NCBI RefSeq assembly: GCF_018138085.1
Contig: NZ_CP073105.1
Span: 2,666,001 to 2,730,000 of the forward strand
Length of the DNA stretch: 64,000 nt
Reading direction: 5' to 3'
Origin: Stutzerimonas stutzeri
GTDB taxonomy: Bacteria; Pseudomonadota; Gammaproteobacteria; Pseudomonadales; Pseudomonadaceae
Position numbers and translations under genes: made by a program. Positions 32,996 to 42,020 of this stretch are shown here, piece by piece (within the stretch, counting starts at the first letter, position 1; every line of letters begins with the position of its first letter). The notes under the pieces are model-generated. The model did no database searches. It worked only from the letters and a program-made list of their open reading frames with translations, and had not been told where the DNA came from.

Positions 32996-33850
32996 ATGAC
33001 CGCACAACTGATCGATGGTAAACAGATCGCTGCTTCTATCCGCCAGCAGATTGCCGGCCGAGTAGCCGAGCGGCGTCAGCAAGGTCTCCGGGTACCGGGG
33101 CTGGCAGTGATCCTGGTGGGCACCGATCCAGCCTCCCAGGTGTATGTCGCTCACAAGCGCAAGGACTGCGAAGAAGTGGGCTTCAAGTCCACGGCCCATG
33201 ATCTGCCGGCCACGACCAGCCAGGAAGACCTGCTGGCCCTCATCGATCAGCTCAACGAAGACCCACTCATCGACGGCATCCTCGTGCAGCTACCGCTGCC
33301 CAAGCACCTGGATGCGTCCCAGTTGCTCGAGCGCATCCGGCCGGACAAGGACGTGGATGGTTTCCACCCGTACAACATCGGCCGCCTCGCGCAGCGCATG
33401 CCGCTGCTGCGCCCCTGCACGCCGAAGGGCATCATGGCCCTCCTGGAAAGCACCGGGATCGATCTGCACGGCCTCAATGCCGTGGTGGTCGGGGCGTCCA
33501 ATATCGTAGGCCGCCCCATGGCACTGGAGTTGCTGCTGGCCGGCTGCACGACCACCGTGACCCACCGCTTCACCCATGATCTGGCTGACCATGTGAAGCG
33601 CGCCGACCTGATCGTGGTCGCTACGGGCATCACCGGTCTCGTCAAAGGCGACTGGATCAAGGAAGGCGCGATCGTGATCGACGTGGGCATCAACCGTCAG
33701 GCCGATGGCAAGCTGGCCGGAGACGTGGAGTTCGATATCGCCGTGCGGCGCGCCGGCTGGATTACCCCTGTTCCGGGTGGCGTCGGCCCGATGACGCGCG
33801 CCTGCCTGCTGGAGAACACCCTGCACGCTGCCGAACATCTGCACGGCTAA
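32996..33850 (+). CDS. folD: Bifunctional methylenetetrahydrofolate dehydrogenase/cyclohydrolase
   Basis: 284 residues, the normal FolD length. It interconverts 5,10-methylene-, methenyl- and 10-formyl-tetrahydrofolate in the cytoplasm using NADP. Conserved stretches are [20 protein letters not shown] (with the catalytic lysine), [21 protein letters not shown], and the Rossmann [10 protein letters not shown]. The C-terminal [16 protein letters not shown] is complete. The ATG at 32996 matches the family N-terminus; the ribosome site is weak. It is divergent from the tRNA cluster and ends at a strong terminator. Confidence 0.96.
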   Translation: MTAQLIDGKQIAASIRQQIAGRVAERRQQGLRVPGLAVILVGTDPASQVYVAHKRKDCEEVGFKSTAHDLPATTSQEDLLALIDQLNEDPLIDGILVQLPLPKHLDASQLLERIRPDKDVDGFHPYNIGRLAQRMPLLRPCTPKGIMALLESTGIDLHGLNAVVVGASNIVGRPMALELLLAGCTTTVTHRFTHDLADHVKRADLIVVATGITGLVKGDWIKEGAIVIDVGINRQADGKLAGDVEFDIAVRRAGWITPVPGGVGPMTRACLLENTLHAAEHLHG

Positions 33851-33884
33851 GGGCAAGCGTCCGCCTGCAAAAACACCTGGAAGT

Positions 33885-33915
33885 AAAACGGCACCCTTGG
33901 GGTGCCGTTTTGTTT
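33885..33915 (+). terminator. Bidirectional terminator between folD and glpV
   Basis: A 12-bp stem AAAACGGCACCC (33885-33896) and GGGTGCCGTTTT (33900-33911) with loop TTG, then GTTT. It serves folD and possibly the convergent ABC transporter operon. Confidence 0.9.
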
Positions 33916-33941
33916 CCAGCGTATGACCGTTCTGCGCTGGC

Positions 33942-35681
33942 CTAGCGGGCCTGCTCCCACGATTTGATCAGCTCGTCGTAACTGACGGTCTGGCCCTGCG
34001 GTTTTTCGTTCTCCAGTTTGGGTTTCGGTGAGCCCGGCTGGTCCAGCCAGTACTGCGGATCACGCGGCTCGTTCATCTTGGGTCCGCACTTGGATTGCAC
34101 CTTGGCCCGCTCCAGCCGCGCCATCATGGTGTCCTGGGCTTCGGCAAGGCCGTCGAGGGCTTCCTGGGGCGTCTTGTCACCGCTCGCCGCTTCGGCGATG
34201 TACTGCCACCAGAGCTGCGCCAGGCGTGGATAGTCCGGCACGTTGGTGCCGGTGGGCGTCCACTGCACCCGCGCAGGGCTGCGATAGAACTCGACCAGGC
34301 CACCGAGCTTCGGCGCCGCATCGGTCATGGCCTGCGAGTTGATGTCGGACTCGCGAATCGGGGTCAGACCGACCAGGGTCTTCTTCAGCGACACGGTTTT
34401 CGACACGGTGAACTGCGCATACAGCCAGGCGGCCAGCCGGCGCTTTTCCGGTGTCGAGTTGAGGAAGGTCCAGGAACCGGTGTCCTGATAGCCGAGCTTC
34501 ATGCCCTCCTCCCAGTACGGCCCCTTGGGCGACGGTGCCATCCGCCACTTCGGTGTGCCGTCCTCGTTGACCACTGGCAAGCCCGGCTTGGTCATGTCGG
34601 CGGTGAAGGCGGTGTACCAGAAGATCTGCTGGGCGATATTGCCCTGCGCCGGAACCGGACCGGCCTCGGAGAAGGTCATGCCTTGGGCTTCTGGCGGTGC
34701 GTACTGACGCATCCAGTCGACGTACTTCTGCGTGGCGTAGACCGCGGCCGGACCGTTCGTAGCCCCGCCACGCGCCACGCTCGAGCCCACCGGATGGCAA
34801 TCTTCGACGCGGATACCCCACTCGTCGACCGGCAACCCGTTGGGCAGCCCCTTGTCACCCGCGCCCGCCATGGAGAACCAGGCATCAGTGAAGCGCCAGC
34901 CCAGGGAAGGGTCCTTCTTGCCGTAGTCCATGTGGCCATACACACGCTGCCCGTCGATCTCCTTCACATACTTGGTAAAGAATTCGGCGATGTCCTCATA
35001 GGCGGACCAGTTCACCGGTACCCCGAGCTCATAGCCATAGCGTTCCTTGAACTGCTTTTTCAGGTCGGGACGCTCGAACCAGTCGGCACGGAACCAGTAC
35101 AGGTTGGCGAACTGCTGGTCGGGTAGTTGGTAAAGCTTGCCGTCCGGGCCGGTGGTAAAGGAAATACCGATGAAATCGTCCAGGTCGAGCGTCGGCAAGG
35201 TGACGTCCTTGCCCTCGTTCTTGATCATGTCGCTGATGGCCACGGCTTTGCCATAACGGAAGTGCGTGCCGATCAGGTCGGAGTCGTTGATGTAGCCGTC
35301 GTAGATGTTCTTGCCCGACTGCATCTGGGTCTGCAGCTTCTCGACGACGTCGCCCTCCTGCATCAGATCGTGGCGCAGTTTGATACCGGTGATCTCACTG
35401 AAGGCGCGCGCCAGGGTCTTGGATTCGTATTCGTGCGTGGTGATGGTTTCCGAGGCGACGTTGATTTCCATGCCGCGGAAGGGCTCGGCCGCCTTGATGA
35501 ACCAGCGCAACTCCTCCATCTGTTGTTCGGGCGTAAGCGTGGACGGGTTGAACTCCGACTCGACCCATTTCTTCGCTGCGTCCTCGTAGGCGTCTGCCCA
35601 CGCCGTTCCTGCCATGCCAGACAACGTCAGCAGGGCCGTAAGCGCCATGCCATGTCGGGTGTTGTTTTTATTGTTGAACAT
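33942..35681 (-). CDS. glpV: Glycerol ABC transporter periplasmic binding protein
   Basis: 579 residues, a large solute-binding protein with a Sec signal peptide (about residues 1-29, cut after AWA). It is much longer than typical sugar-binding proteins (about 400), as GlpV-type proteins are. Gene order ATPase, ATPase, permease, permease, small membrane protein, binding protein matches the rhizobial glpSTPQUV glycerol importer. The start at 35681 follows a strong GGAGGT; a longer frame to 35720 is unlikely. It is the last gene of the operon. Glycerol as the substrate is by homology; other polyols are possible. Confidence 0.85.
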   Translation of the reverse strand: MFNNKNNTRHGMALTALLTLSGMAGTAWADAYEDAAKKWVESEFNPSTLTPEQQMEELRWFIKAAEPFRGMEINVASETITTHEYESKTLARAFSEITGIKLRHDLMQEGDVVEKLQTQMQSGKNIYDGYINDSDLIGTHFRYGKAVAISDMIKNEGKDVTLPTLDLDDFIGISFTTGPDGKLYQLPDQQFANLYWFRADWFERPDLKKQFKERYGYELGVPVNWSAYEDIAEFFTKYVKEIDGQRVYGHMDYGKKDPSLGWRFTDAWFSMAGAGDKGLPNGLPVDEWGIRVEDCHPVGSSVARGGATNGPAAVYATQKYVDWMRQYAPPEAQGMTFSEAGPVPAQGNIAQQIFWYTAFTADMTKPGLPVVNEDGTPKWRMAPSPKGPYWEEGMKLGYQDTGSWTFLNSTPEKRRLAAWLYAQFTVSKTVSLKKTLVGLTPIRESDINSQAMTDAAPKLGGLVEFYRSPARVQWTPTGTNVPDYPRLAQLWWQYIAEAASGDKTPQEALDGLAEAQDTMMARLERAKVQSKCGPKMNEPRDPQYWLDQPGSPKPKLENEKPQGQTVSYDELIKSWEQAR

Positions 35682-35724
35682 ACACACCTCCTTCGGATTT
35701 TTCGGAGAGAAGAACCGCACCGGC

Positions 35725-35997
35725 TCAACCCCAGCGCATCACTGCAAACAACCAGACGACAGATAGCACCGTCGCTATCCAGATGCTCCAGTCGGTCAGC
35801 CCTATTAGCAAAAGATGCCAATAGGCGCTGCCCAGAAGTCCAATGAACAATCGGTCGCCGCGCGTGGTGACGATGGGCAGAAAGCCCTTGCGTGGCACGC
35901 AGGGGCGCCGCAGCTCCCAGGCGCTCATCAGCGCCAGCATCGCGCCAATGCCGGAGAAGAACACCGCGGTAAAGGTGGTCCAGGCCATCCAGCTCAT
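35725..35997 (-). CDS. glpU: Small integral membrane protein of the glycerol ABC operon (DUF2160)
   Basis: 90 residues with two or three hydrophobic helices (about 5-25, 50-68 and 70-87). It matches the DUF2160 small membrane proteins found in glycerol ABC operons, where it is named GlpU. It lies 9 bases after glpQ and 43 before the glpV start. Its role in the transporter is unknown. The start has a GAGCAG-type site before it, which is weak. Confidence 0.78.
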   Translation of the reverse strand: MSWMAWTTFTAVFFSGIGAMLALMSAWELRRPCVPRKGFLPIVTTRGDRLFIGLLGSAYWHLLLIGLTDWSIWIATVLSVVWLFAVMRWG

Positions 35998-36006
35998 GTG
36001 CTGCTC

Positions 36007-36807
36007 CTATACCCGGCCGAGGGCAAAGCCCTTGGCGACGTGATTGCGGACGAACCAGATCACCAGCATGCCCGGCAGGATGGTCAGGACGCCGGCGGCG
36101 GCCAGCACGCCCCAGTCGATGCCCGACGCCGATACCGTCCGCGTCATCACCGAAACGATGGGTTTGGCATCCACCGAGGTCAGGGTGCGCGCCAGCAGCA
36201 ACTCGACCCAAGAAAACATGAAGCAGAAGAAAGCCGTGACCCCAATGCCCGAGCGGATCAATGGAATGAAGATCTTCACGAAGAATTTCGGAAAGCTGTA
36301 ACCATCGATGTAGGCGGTTTCGTCGATCTCTTTCGGCACCCCCGACATGAAGCCTTCGAGAATCCACACCGCCAGCGGCACGTTGAACAGGCAGTGCGCC
36401 AGCGCCACGGCGATGTGCGTATCGAACAGCCCGATCGAGGAATAGAGCTGGAAGAAGGGCAACAGAAACACCGCCGGAGGCGCCATGCGGTTGGTCAGCA
36501 ACCAGAAGAACAGATGCTTGTCGCCGAGAAAGCGAAAGCGGGAAAAGGCATAGGCCGCCGGCAACGCTACCGTCAGCGAAATGATCGTGTTCAGGCAGAC
36601 GTAATACAGCGAATTGATGTAGCCGCTGTACCAGCTGCGGTCGGTGAAGATCAGCCGGTAGTTATCCAGCGTCAGGTCCCGTGGCCAAAGGGTCAGCCCG
36701 CCGAGGATCTCGGTATTGCTCTTGAACGACATGTTGACGAGCCAGTAGATCGGCACCATCAAGAAAGAGATGTAGAGGATCAGAACGAGACGTTTGCGCA
36801 GGTTCAT
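36007..36807 (-). CDS. glpQ: Glycerol ABC transporter permease
   Basis: 266 residues, MalG-like inner-membrane permease with six helices. The ATPase-contact EAA loop is visible as EGFMSGVPKEIDETAYIDGYSFPKFFVKIFIPL. GAGGAGGG precedes the ATG, and it starts 13 bases after glpP ends. With glpP it forms the transmembrane channel for the substrate delivered by GlpV. Confidence 0.9.
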   Translation of the reverse strand: MNLRKRLVLILYISFLMVPIYWLVNMSFKSNTEILGGLTLWPRDLTLDNYRLIFTDRSWYSGYINSLYYVCLNTIISLTVALPAAYAFSRFRFLGDKHLFFWLLTNRMAPPAVFLLPFFQLYSSIGLFDTHIAVALAHCLFNVPLAVWILEGFMSGVPKEIDETAYIDGYSFPKFFVKIFIPLIRSGIGVTAFFCFMFSWVELLLARTLTSVDAKPIVSVMTRTVSASGIDWGVLAAAGVLTILPGMLVIWFVRNHVAKGFALGRV

Positions 36808-36820
36808 CGACGAGCCCTCC

Positions 36821-37684
36821 TCATTTCTGGTCGCCGTGAGTCATGGCGGTGTAGAACAGCCAGGACACCAGCAGAATGATCAGGAAATAGATCAGCGAGA
36901 ACGCCGCCGCCGGACCGAGATCGAACTGCCCGACGGCCATTTTCGTCAGCGTCTGGCTGAGAAAGGTGGTGGCATTGCCGGGGCCGCCACCGGTCAGTAC
37001 GAACGGCTCGGTGTAAATCATGAAGCTGTCCATGAAGCGCAGCATCACGGCGATCAGCAGCACACTCTTGAGCTTTGGCAGCTGGATGTAGCGGAACACC
37101 GCCCAGGTCGAAGCCCGGTCGATTCGAGCTGCCTGGTAGTAAGCGTCCGGGATGGCCCGTAGCCCCGAATAGCAGAGCAGCGCGACCAGCGAGGTCCAAT
37201 GCCAGACGTCCATCACCAGCACCGTCACCCAGGCGTCACGGGTATTGGAGGCATAGTTGTAGTCGATGCCCAGCTCACGGAGGCTGTACCCCAGCAGACC
37301 GATGTCGGCGCGACCGAAAATCTGCCAGATCGTCCCGACCACGTTCCACGGGATCAACAGGGGGATCGCCATCACGATCAGGCACAGCGATGCCCAGCGC
37401 CCGCGGGTCGGCATGGTCAGCGCCACGGCGATGCCCAGCGGAATCTCGATCAGCAGCACGCAGCCGGAGAAGATGAATTGCCGCAACAAGGAGTCGTGCA
37501 GGCGTGGATCGTGGAGGATCTGGCGATACCAGTCCGCACCGACGAAGAACCGGGTCGAGGAGTCGAAGATATCATGAACCGAATAGTTCACCACGGTCAT
37601 CATCGGCAGAATGGCGCTGAAGGCGACCAGCAGAAACACCGGCAACACCAGCCACCAGGCACGGTTGTCCTGAACCTTGGTCAT
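36821..37684 (-). CDS. glpP: Glycerol ABC transporter permease
   Basis: 287 residues, MalF/UgpA-like permease with six predicted helices. The EAA loop is seen around IPDAYYQAARIDRASTWAVFRYIQLPKL. The ATG at 37684 overlaps the glpT stop (37681-37684), so translation is coupled. A longer in-frame extension to 37750 overlaps glpT and is rejected. Partner of GlpQ. Confidence 0.9.
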   Translation of the reverse strand: MTKVQDNRAWWLVLPVFLLVAFSAILPMMTVVNYSVHDIFDSSTRFFVGADWYRQILHDPRLHDSLLRQFIFSGCVLLIEIPLGIAVALTMPTRGRWASLCLIVMAIPLLIPWNVVGTIWQIFGRADIGLLGYSLRELGIDYNYASNTRDAWVTVLVMDVWHWTSLVALLCYSGLRAIPDAYYQAARIDRASTWAVFRYIQLPKLKSVLLIAVMLRFMDSFMIYTEPFVLTGGGPGNATTFLSQTLTKMAVGQFDLGPAAAFSLIYFLIILLVSWLFYTAMTHGDQK

Positions 37685-38778
37685 GCGTCGCCCTCCACCA
37701 GCCGGTCGTCTGCATAGAGCATCAACCACTGCGCCGGAAAGCCCACCCACGCCTGCCCCCTTGGCACCGCCTGGTCTTCCGGCAGGCGGGCCTTGATCAC
37801 ATGCCCCTCCAGGCGCAGCGTCAGTATCTTGTAGGTGCCCAGGTCTTCCATTCGCACCACCTCCGCGGGCATGCCACCGGCAGCCGATTCGGCACTGATC
37901 TGAACGAACTCGGGACGGATGCCGATCTGCAGGCGGCTGCCTTCCAGCGCGGGCAGCTGGGCGACCAGCGTGTCCGCAAGCGGCAGATGGAGATCACCAA
38001 ATCCGACCCCGCCCGCCTCGGCACGTACGTCGATCAGGTTCATGCCCGGACTGCCGACGAAAAAGCCGACGAAGGTGTGCTGCGGCCGCTCGAACAGCTC
38101 GCGCGGTGTGCCGAACTGGACGATCTGCCCGCCATGCATCACGGCGATCTTGTCGGCGAAGGTCGAGGCTTCCAGCTGGTCATGGGTCACGTAGATCATC
38201 GTGATGTTGAACTGCTCATGAATCTGCTTGAGCTTGCGTCGCAGCTTCCATTTCAGGTGCGGGTCGATCACCGTCAGCGGCTCATCGAAAAGGATCGCCG
38301 ATACGTCGTCCCGGACCAGGCCGCGGCCCATCGATACCTTCTGCTTTTCATCGGCGGTCAGGTTGCGCGCCTTGCGCGAAAGCAGCGGGTGCAGATCGAG
38401 CACCTCGGCGATCTCGTGCACCTTGCTGGTGACCCGCGCCTCGGCAACACCCTGATTGCGCAACGGAAAGGCCAGGTTGTCGAATACGGTCATGGTGTCG
38501 TAGACGACCGGAAACTGGAAAACCTGGGCGATGTTGCGCTGTTCGGGTGTCATCCGGTTCACCTCGCGCGCATCGAACAGTACCTTCCCTTCTGACGGGC
38601 TGAGCAGCCCGGAAATGATATTGAGCAGGGTCGACTTGCCGCAGCCGGAAGGGCCCAACAGCGCATAGGCGCCGCCCTGCTCCCAGACATGATCCATTTC
38701 CCGGATGGCATAGTCCGCGGCGCCGCGCGGCTGCGCGCTGTAGCTGTGGGCAAGGTTCTGCAAACGGATTTCCGCCAT
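37681..38778 (-). CDS. glpT: Glycerol ABC transporter ATP-binding protein with degenerate signature motif
   Basis: 365 residues. The nucleotide-binding domain has canonical Walker A GPSGCGKST, Walker B AILFDEP and switch histidine in YVTHDQLEAS. The ABC signature, normally LSGGQ, reads NLTADEKQKVSMG, so it is degenerate. A C-terminal TOBE-like domain follows. GAGGAGAG precedes the ATG at 38778. It forms a heterodimer with GlpS, whose signature is intact but whose switch histidine is missing, giving one good and one poor ATP site. Confidence 0.9.
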   Translation of the reverse strand: MAEIRLQNLAHSYSAQPRGAADYAIREMDHVWEQGGAYALLGPSGCGKSTLLNIISGLLSPSEGKVLFDAREVNRMTPEQRNIAQVFQFPVVYDTMTVFDNLAFPLRNQGVAEARVTSKVHEIAEVLDLHPLLSRKARNLTADEKQKVSMGRGLVRDDVSAILFDEPLTVIDPHLKWKLRRKLKQIHEQFNITMIYVTHDQLEASTFADKIAVMHGGQIVQFGTPRELFERPQHTFVGFFVGSPGMNLIDVRAEAGGVGFGDLHLPLADTLVAQLPALEGSRLQIGIRPEFVQISAESAAGGMPAEVVRMEDLGTYKILTLRLEGHVIKARLPEDQAVPRGQAWVGFPAQWLMLYADDRLVEGDA

Positions 38779-38788
38779 GACACTCTCC

Positions 38789-39871
38789 TCAGGCACGCCG
38801 GGCCGGTGCCTGGGCCAACTGGCCGGAGGCGTCGAAAACGAACAATTTGTGCGTCGGGATGTACACCCGGATCGGTGAGTCCACCGGGTAGTCGTGTACG
38901 CCTTGAAGGTGCAACACGAGGCTGAAATGCTCGTTGCGCACGTGGAGGAACGTCTCCGAACCGCTGATCTCGGCGATCTCGACCAAACCGGACACTTCCA
39001 GATCATCATCGTTGGAGGGCACCAGCCCGATATGGCTGGGCCGCACGCCGAATCGGTATTCACCCTCGTTCAGCGTGCGCAGGTCAGCGTTGAGCGGAAA
39101 GTGCATGCAGTCCTGAAAGCTGACCTCGTTAGCAGCAATCCGACCCGGCAGCAGATTGATCGGCGGCTCGGAAAACAGCTCGGCACTTAGCATCTGGCTT
39201 GGGCGGTGATAAACCTCGGATGTCGGCCCGCTCTGTATCACGCGGCCTTCATGCAGCACTGTCGCCGTTCCGCCGAGCGCCAGCGCCTCGTTGGGCTCGG
39301 TGGTGGCGTAGACGGCGATGCTGCGGCGAGTCCTGAATAGCTCGCGCATTTCCTGCCGGAGCTCTTCACGCAGCTTGTAATCGAGGTTGACCAGCGGCTC
39401 GTCGAACAACACCAGGTCCGCGTCTTTGACCAGCGCCCGCGCCATCGCCGTTCGTTGCTGTTGGCCACCGGATAACTCCAGCGGGTAACGCTTGAGAAAC
39501 CCTTCGATGTGCAGCATTTCGGCAGTCTCGCCGACCTTGCGCTCGATCTCGGCCTTGCTCATGCCGGCCTGACGCAACGGCGAGGCAATGTTCTCGAACA
39601 CGCTCAGCGTGGGGTAGTTGATGAACTGCTGGTAGACCATCGAGACGTTGCGCTTTCGCACCGGGACGCCCGTCACGTCGGCACCGTTCATCAGCACGCG
39701 CCCTGCGCTGGGCTTGTCGAGCCCCGCCATGAGCCGCATCAGCGACGTCTTGCCCGAGAGGGTGCGCCCGATCAGCACGTTGAACGAGCCCGGCTCGAAC
39801 ACCAGGCTGGCGTTATCGATATGCCGTTGGCCATCGACCGTCTTGGTGACCTGTTCCAGGATCAGGGACAT
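38789..39871 (-). CDS. glpS: Glycerol ABC transporter ATP-binding protein with intact signature, altered switch loop
   Basis: 360 residues. Walker A is GRTLSGKTS, which is unusual in the second and third residues but retains GKT/S. The signature LSGGQQQR is perfect and Walker B is VLFDEP. The switch-loop histidine expected in the next strand is replaced: VYATTEPNEAL instead of VxVTHDQxEA. It also carries a TOBE-like C-terminal domain. GAGGAAGG precedes the ATG. It is the first gene of the operon; a sigma-54 promoter lies about 35 bases upstream of the ATG. Confidence 0.9.
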   Translation of the reverse strand: MSLILEQVTKTVDGQRHIDNASLVFEPGSFNVLIGRTLSGKTSLMRLMAGLDKPSAGRVLMNGADVTGVPVRKRNVSMVYQQFINYPTLSVFENIASPLRQAGMSKAEIERKVGETAEMLHIEGFLKRYPLELSGGQQQRTAMARALVKDADLVLFDEPLVNLDYKLREELRQEMRELFRTRRSIAVYATTEPNEALALGGTATVLHEGRVIQSGPTSEVYHRPSQMLSAELFSEPPINLLPGRIAANEVSFQDCMHFPLNADLRTLNEGEYRFGVRPSHIGLVPSNDDDLEVSGLVEIAEISGSETFLHVRNEHFSLVLHLQGVHDYPVDSPIRVYIPTHKLFVFDASGQLAQAPARRA

Positions 39872-39904
39872 GCCGCCTTCCTCTATTTGTTATGGAGGTA
39901 AGCA

Positions 39905-39923
39905 GAGCGATATCCGTGCCAGC
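39905..39923 (-). promoter_or_regulatory. Sigma-54 (-24/-12) promoter of the glycerol ABC operon
   Basis: On the minus strand CTGGCACGGATATCGCTCT has GG and GC separated by exactly ten bases (CC at 39919-39920, GC at 39907-39908 on the plus strand), fitting TGGCACG-N4-YYGCW. Transcription would start near 39895, 24 bases before the glpS ATG. Confidence 0.75.
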
Positions 39924-39975
39924 CCTGCGCGAGCGCTCTGGCGTGCGGCCTGAGCGGCAGACCGATGTTGCCAAG

Positions 39976-40033
39976 TGTTCAAAATGAACAATTCTGAACA
40001 TTGACAGTGAACAAAAATGAACAAGACTGTTCA
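39976..40033. promoter_or_regulatory. Six-copy TGTTCA/TGAACA array, enhancer for glp activation and autoregulation
   Basis: TGTTCA at 39976 and 40028; TGAACA at 39985, 39995, 40008 and 40018. Spacing is 9, 10, 13, 10 and 10 bases, about one DNA turn. The first pair forms the palindrome TGTTCA-AAA-TGAACA. The array is 80-140 bases upstream of the glp start site and 60 bases before the activator ATG, so it could serve both directions. Confidence 0.7.
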
Positions 40034-40092
40034 TGGCGCCGTACGTGACAGCGATCCATAACAACAAGAAGATGCAGCGACAGAGAGGCAAC

Positions 40093-41925
40093 ATGGCCGA
40101 CCCAGCTCCGTCCACCTCACATCAGGCCTTGGTAGAGGATTCCTGGAGCCGATGCGAACGCTACGGGCTAAATCCGCACTGCGTTCCGAGTTTCGGCGAA
40201 CCCACCGAGCAGGAGATCAACGCCCTGCTCGATCGTCAGCGCAGCCTGGTGCAGACCACCCAGCGCGAAGTGCTGCCGCATTACGAAAATATCCTTTCGA
40301 ATTCGAGCTGCTTGATCCTGCTGGCCGACAACACCGGTCAGCTGCTCGAGTCGTGGGGCGATAGGCGTTTCGTCGAGCCCACGCATAAACGAGGGTTTCT
40401 GCCCGGCGCCAGCTGGATGGAGCGCGACACCGGCACCAATGCGATCGGCACCGCGCTGGCCAGTGGGCAGGCGGTGCACATACAGCGTGACGAGCACTTT
40501 CTGATGGCCAATCGTTACCTGTCTGGCGCGGCTTCGCCGATCTTCGACGCACAACGCCAGCTGATAGCCGTACTCGACGTATCCAGCGACAGTTACCTTC
40601 CGCCTTCGCACACGCTCGGCATGGTCAAGATGATGAGCCAGTCGGTGGAAAACCGGCTCATCCTCAACCTCTTCCATGACGACTATTTCCAGCTCACCTT
40701 CAATACCGGCCAGGACAACCTCGACAGTCAATGGGCCGGCCTGTTGGTGTTCGACGAGTCGGGCCTGATCGTATCGGCCAACCGGCGTGCCGACAGCCTG
40801 CTGGGTATGTCCATGACGCGCTCACGCATCGACAGCCTGTTCGACGTGCCGTTGCTGCAATTGCTCAACCAGCCGGAAGACCAGCCCATGCGCCTGCTGG
40901 CCCTGGGGCGCCATCGTTTCCACGGCAACATCCGGCGCCCGCAGAAGCCGCGCATCCAGCCGCGGGATTTTCGCCCCCCTAAAGAGCAGCCTGTTGGCCT
41001 GGCCGGTATCGAGCAAGGCGATCCAAAGGTGCGCAAAGTGTTCCGCCAAGCCCAACTCATGCTCGAGAAAGACATCCCGATTCTGGTCCACGGTGAGACC
41101 GGCGTCGGCAAGGAGGTGATGGTCAAGGCACTGCACGCGGCCAGCTCGCGCGGCAAGGCGCCGTTGATCGCCGTAAACTGCGCGGCGATCCCCAGCGAAC
41201 TGATCGAATCCGAACTGTTCGGTTACGAGAAAGGCGCTTTCACTGGCGCCCATCAGAAAGGCAGCCTGGGGCTGATCCGCAAGGCGGACGGCGGCGTGCT
41301 GTTTCTCGACGAGATCGGCGATATGCCACTTAGTCTGCAGGCACGCCTGTTGCGTGTGCTGCAGGACCGTAGCGTCCAGCCGCTCGGTGGCGGCGAGCCG
41401 TTTCCAGTCGATTTCCGACTGATCTGCGCGACGAACCGATCGCTCCGCCAGGAAGTCGAGAACGGGCGTTTCCGCCAGGATCTGTTCTACCGCGTCAGCG
41501 GGCTCAACGTCGAGCTGCCGCCGCTACGGGCCCGCCACGATAAACAAGCGCTGTTTGCGCGAATCTGGGAGCAATATAGAGAACCCCAGCAACGGGCCGG
41601 ATTGAGTGCCGAAGTGCAGCGCCTGTTCGATCGCCACCCTTGGCCTGGAAATATTCGCCAGTTGAGCAGTGTCATTCAGGTCGCGTTGGCCCTGGCCGGT
41701 GATCAGCCGATCCACCCCGAGCACTTGCCTGACGATTTCTTCGAAGATCTGGAACGCGCTCCGGCCTCATCGCCGCGCTTAGTGCAAACCGGCCCCTCAC
41801 CGAGCGACGATCTGGCCAGCCATTACCACGCCTGCCGCGGAAACATTTCGCACCTGGCCCGCAACCTGGGGATGAGCCGCAACACCCTGTACAAGCGGCT
41901 ACGCGAGCAAGGACTGAAGGTATAA
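40093..41925 (+). CDS. Sigma-54-dependent activator, AcoR-like, divergent from the glycerol ABC operon
   Basis: 610 residues. N-terminal GAF-like sensor (GASWMERDTGTNAIGTALASGQAV). The AAA+ domain has Walker A GETGVGKE at about 334, canonical GAFTGA at 381-386, and DEIGDMP. A Fis-type helix-turn-helix (GNISHLARNLGMSRNTLYKRL) ends the chain. The ATG at 40093 follows AGAGAGG; alternatives at 40033 and 40072 have poorer sites. Because a sigma-54 promoter and half-site array sit between it and glpS, it is the likely activator of the glycerol/polyol importer. Relative of the activator at 2531-4468. Confidence 0.88.
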   Translation: MADPAPSTSHQALVEDSWSRCERYGLNPHCVPSFGEPTEQEINALLDRQRSLVQTTQREVLPHYENILSNSSCLILLADNTGQLLESWGDRRFVEPTHKRGFLPGASWMERDTGTNAIGTALASGQAVHIQRDEHFLMANRYLSGAASPIFDAQRQLIAVLDVSSDSYLPPSHTLGMVKMMSQSVENRLILNLFHDDYFQLTFNTGQDNLDSQWAGLLVFDESGLIVSANRRADSLLGMSMTRSRIDSLFDVPLLQLLNQPEDQPMRLLALGRHRFHGNIRRPQKPRIQPRDFRPPKEQPVGLAGIEQGDPKVRKVFRQAQLMLEKDIPILVHGETGVGKEVMVKALHAASSRGKAPLIAVNCAAIPSELIESELFGYEKGAFTGAHQKGSLGLIRKADGGVLFLDEIGDMPLSLQARLLRVLQDRSVQPLGGGEPFPVDFRLICATNRSLRQEVENGRFRQDLFYRVSGLNVELPPLRARHDKQALFARIWEQYREPQQRAGLSAEVQRLFDRHPWPGNIRQLSSVIQVALALAGDQPIHPEHLPDDFFEDLERAPASSPRLVQTGPSPSDDLASHYHACRGNISHLARNLGMSRNTLYKRLREQGLKV

Positions 41926-41978
41926 CGACTGAGCCGAGCTCTCTTAGCCATACAGCGCTTGTTCAGTTGCCGACAAAC

Positions 41979-42009
41979 GAAAAAGGCCGCACGCAGCGGC
42001 CTTCGTTTT
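41979..42009. terminator. Bidirectional terminator between the activator and cysS
   Basis: AAGGCCGC (41983-41990) pairs with GCGGCCTT (41996-42003). T-rich flanks are present on both sides, best on the minus strand after cysS. Confidence 0.85.
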
Positions 42010-42020
42010 CACGACAGCTG

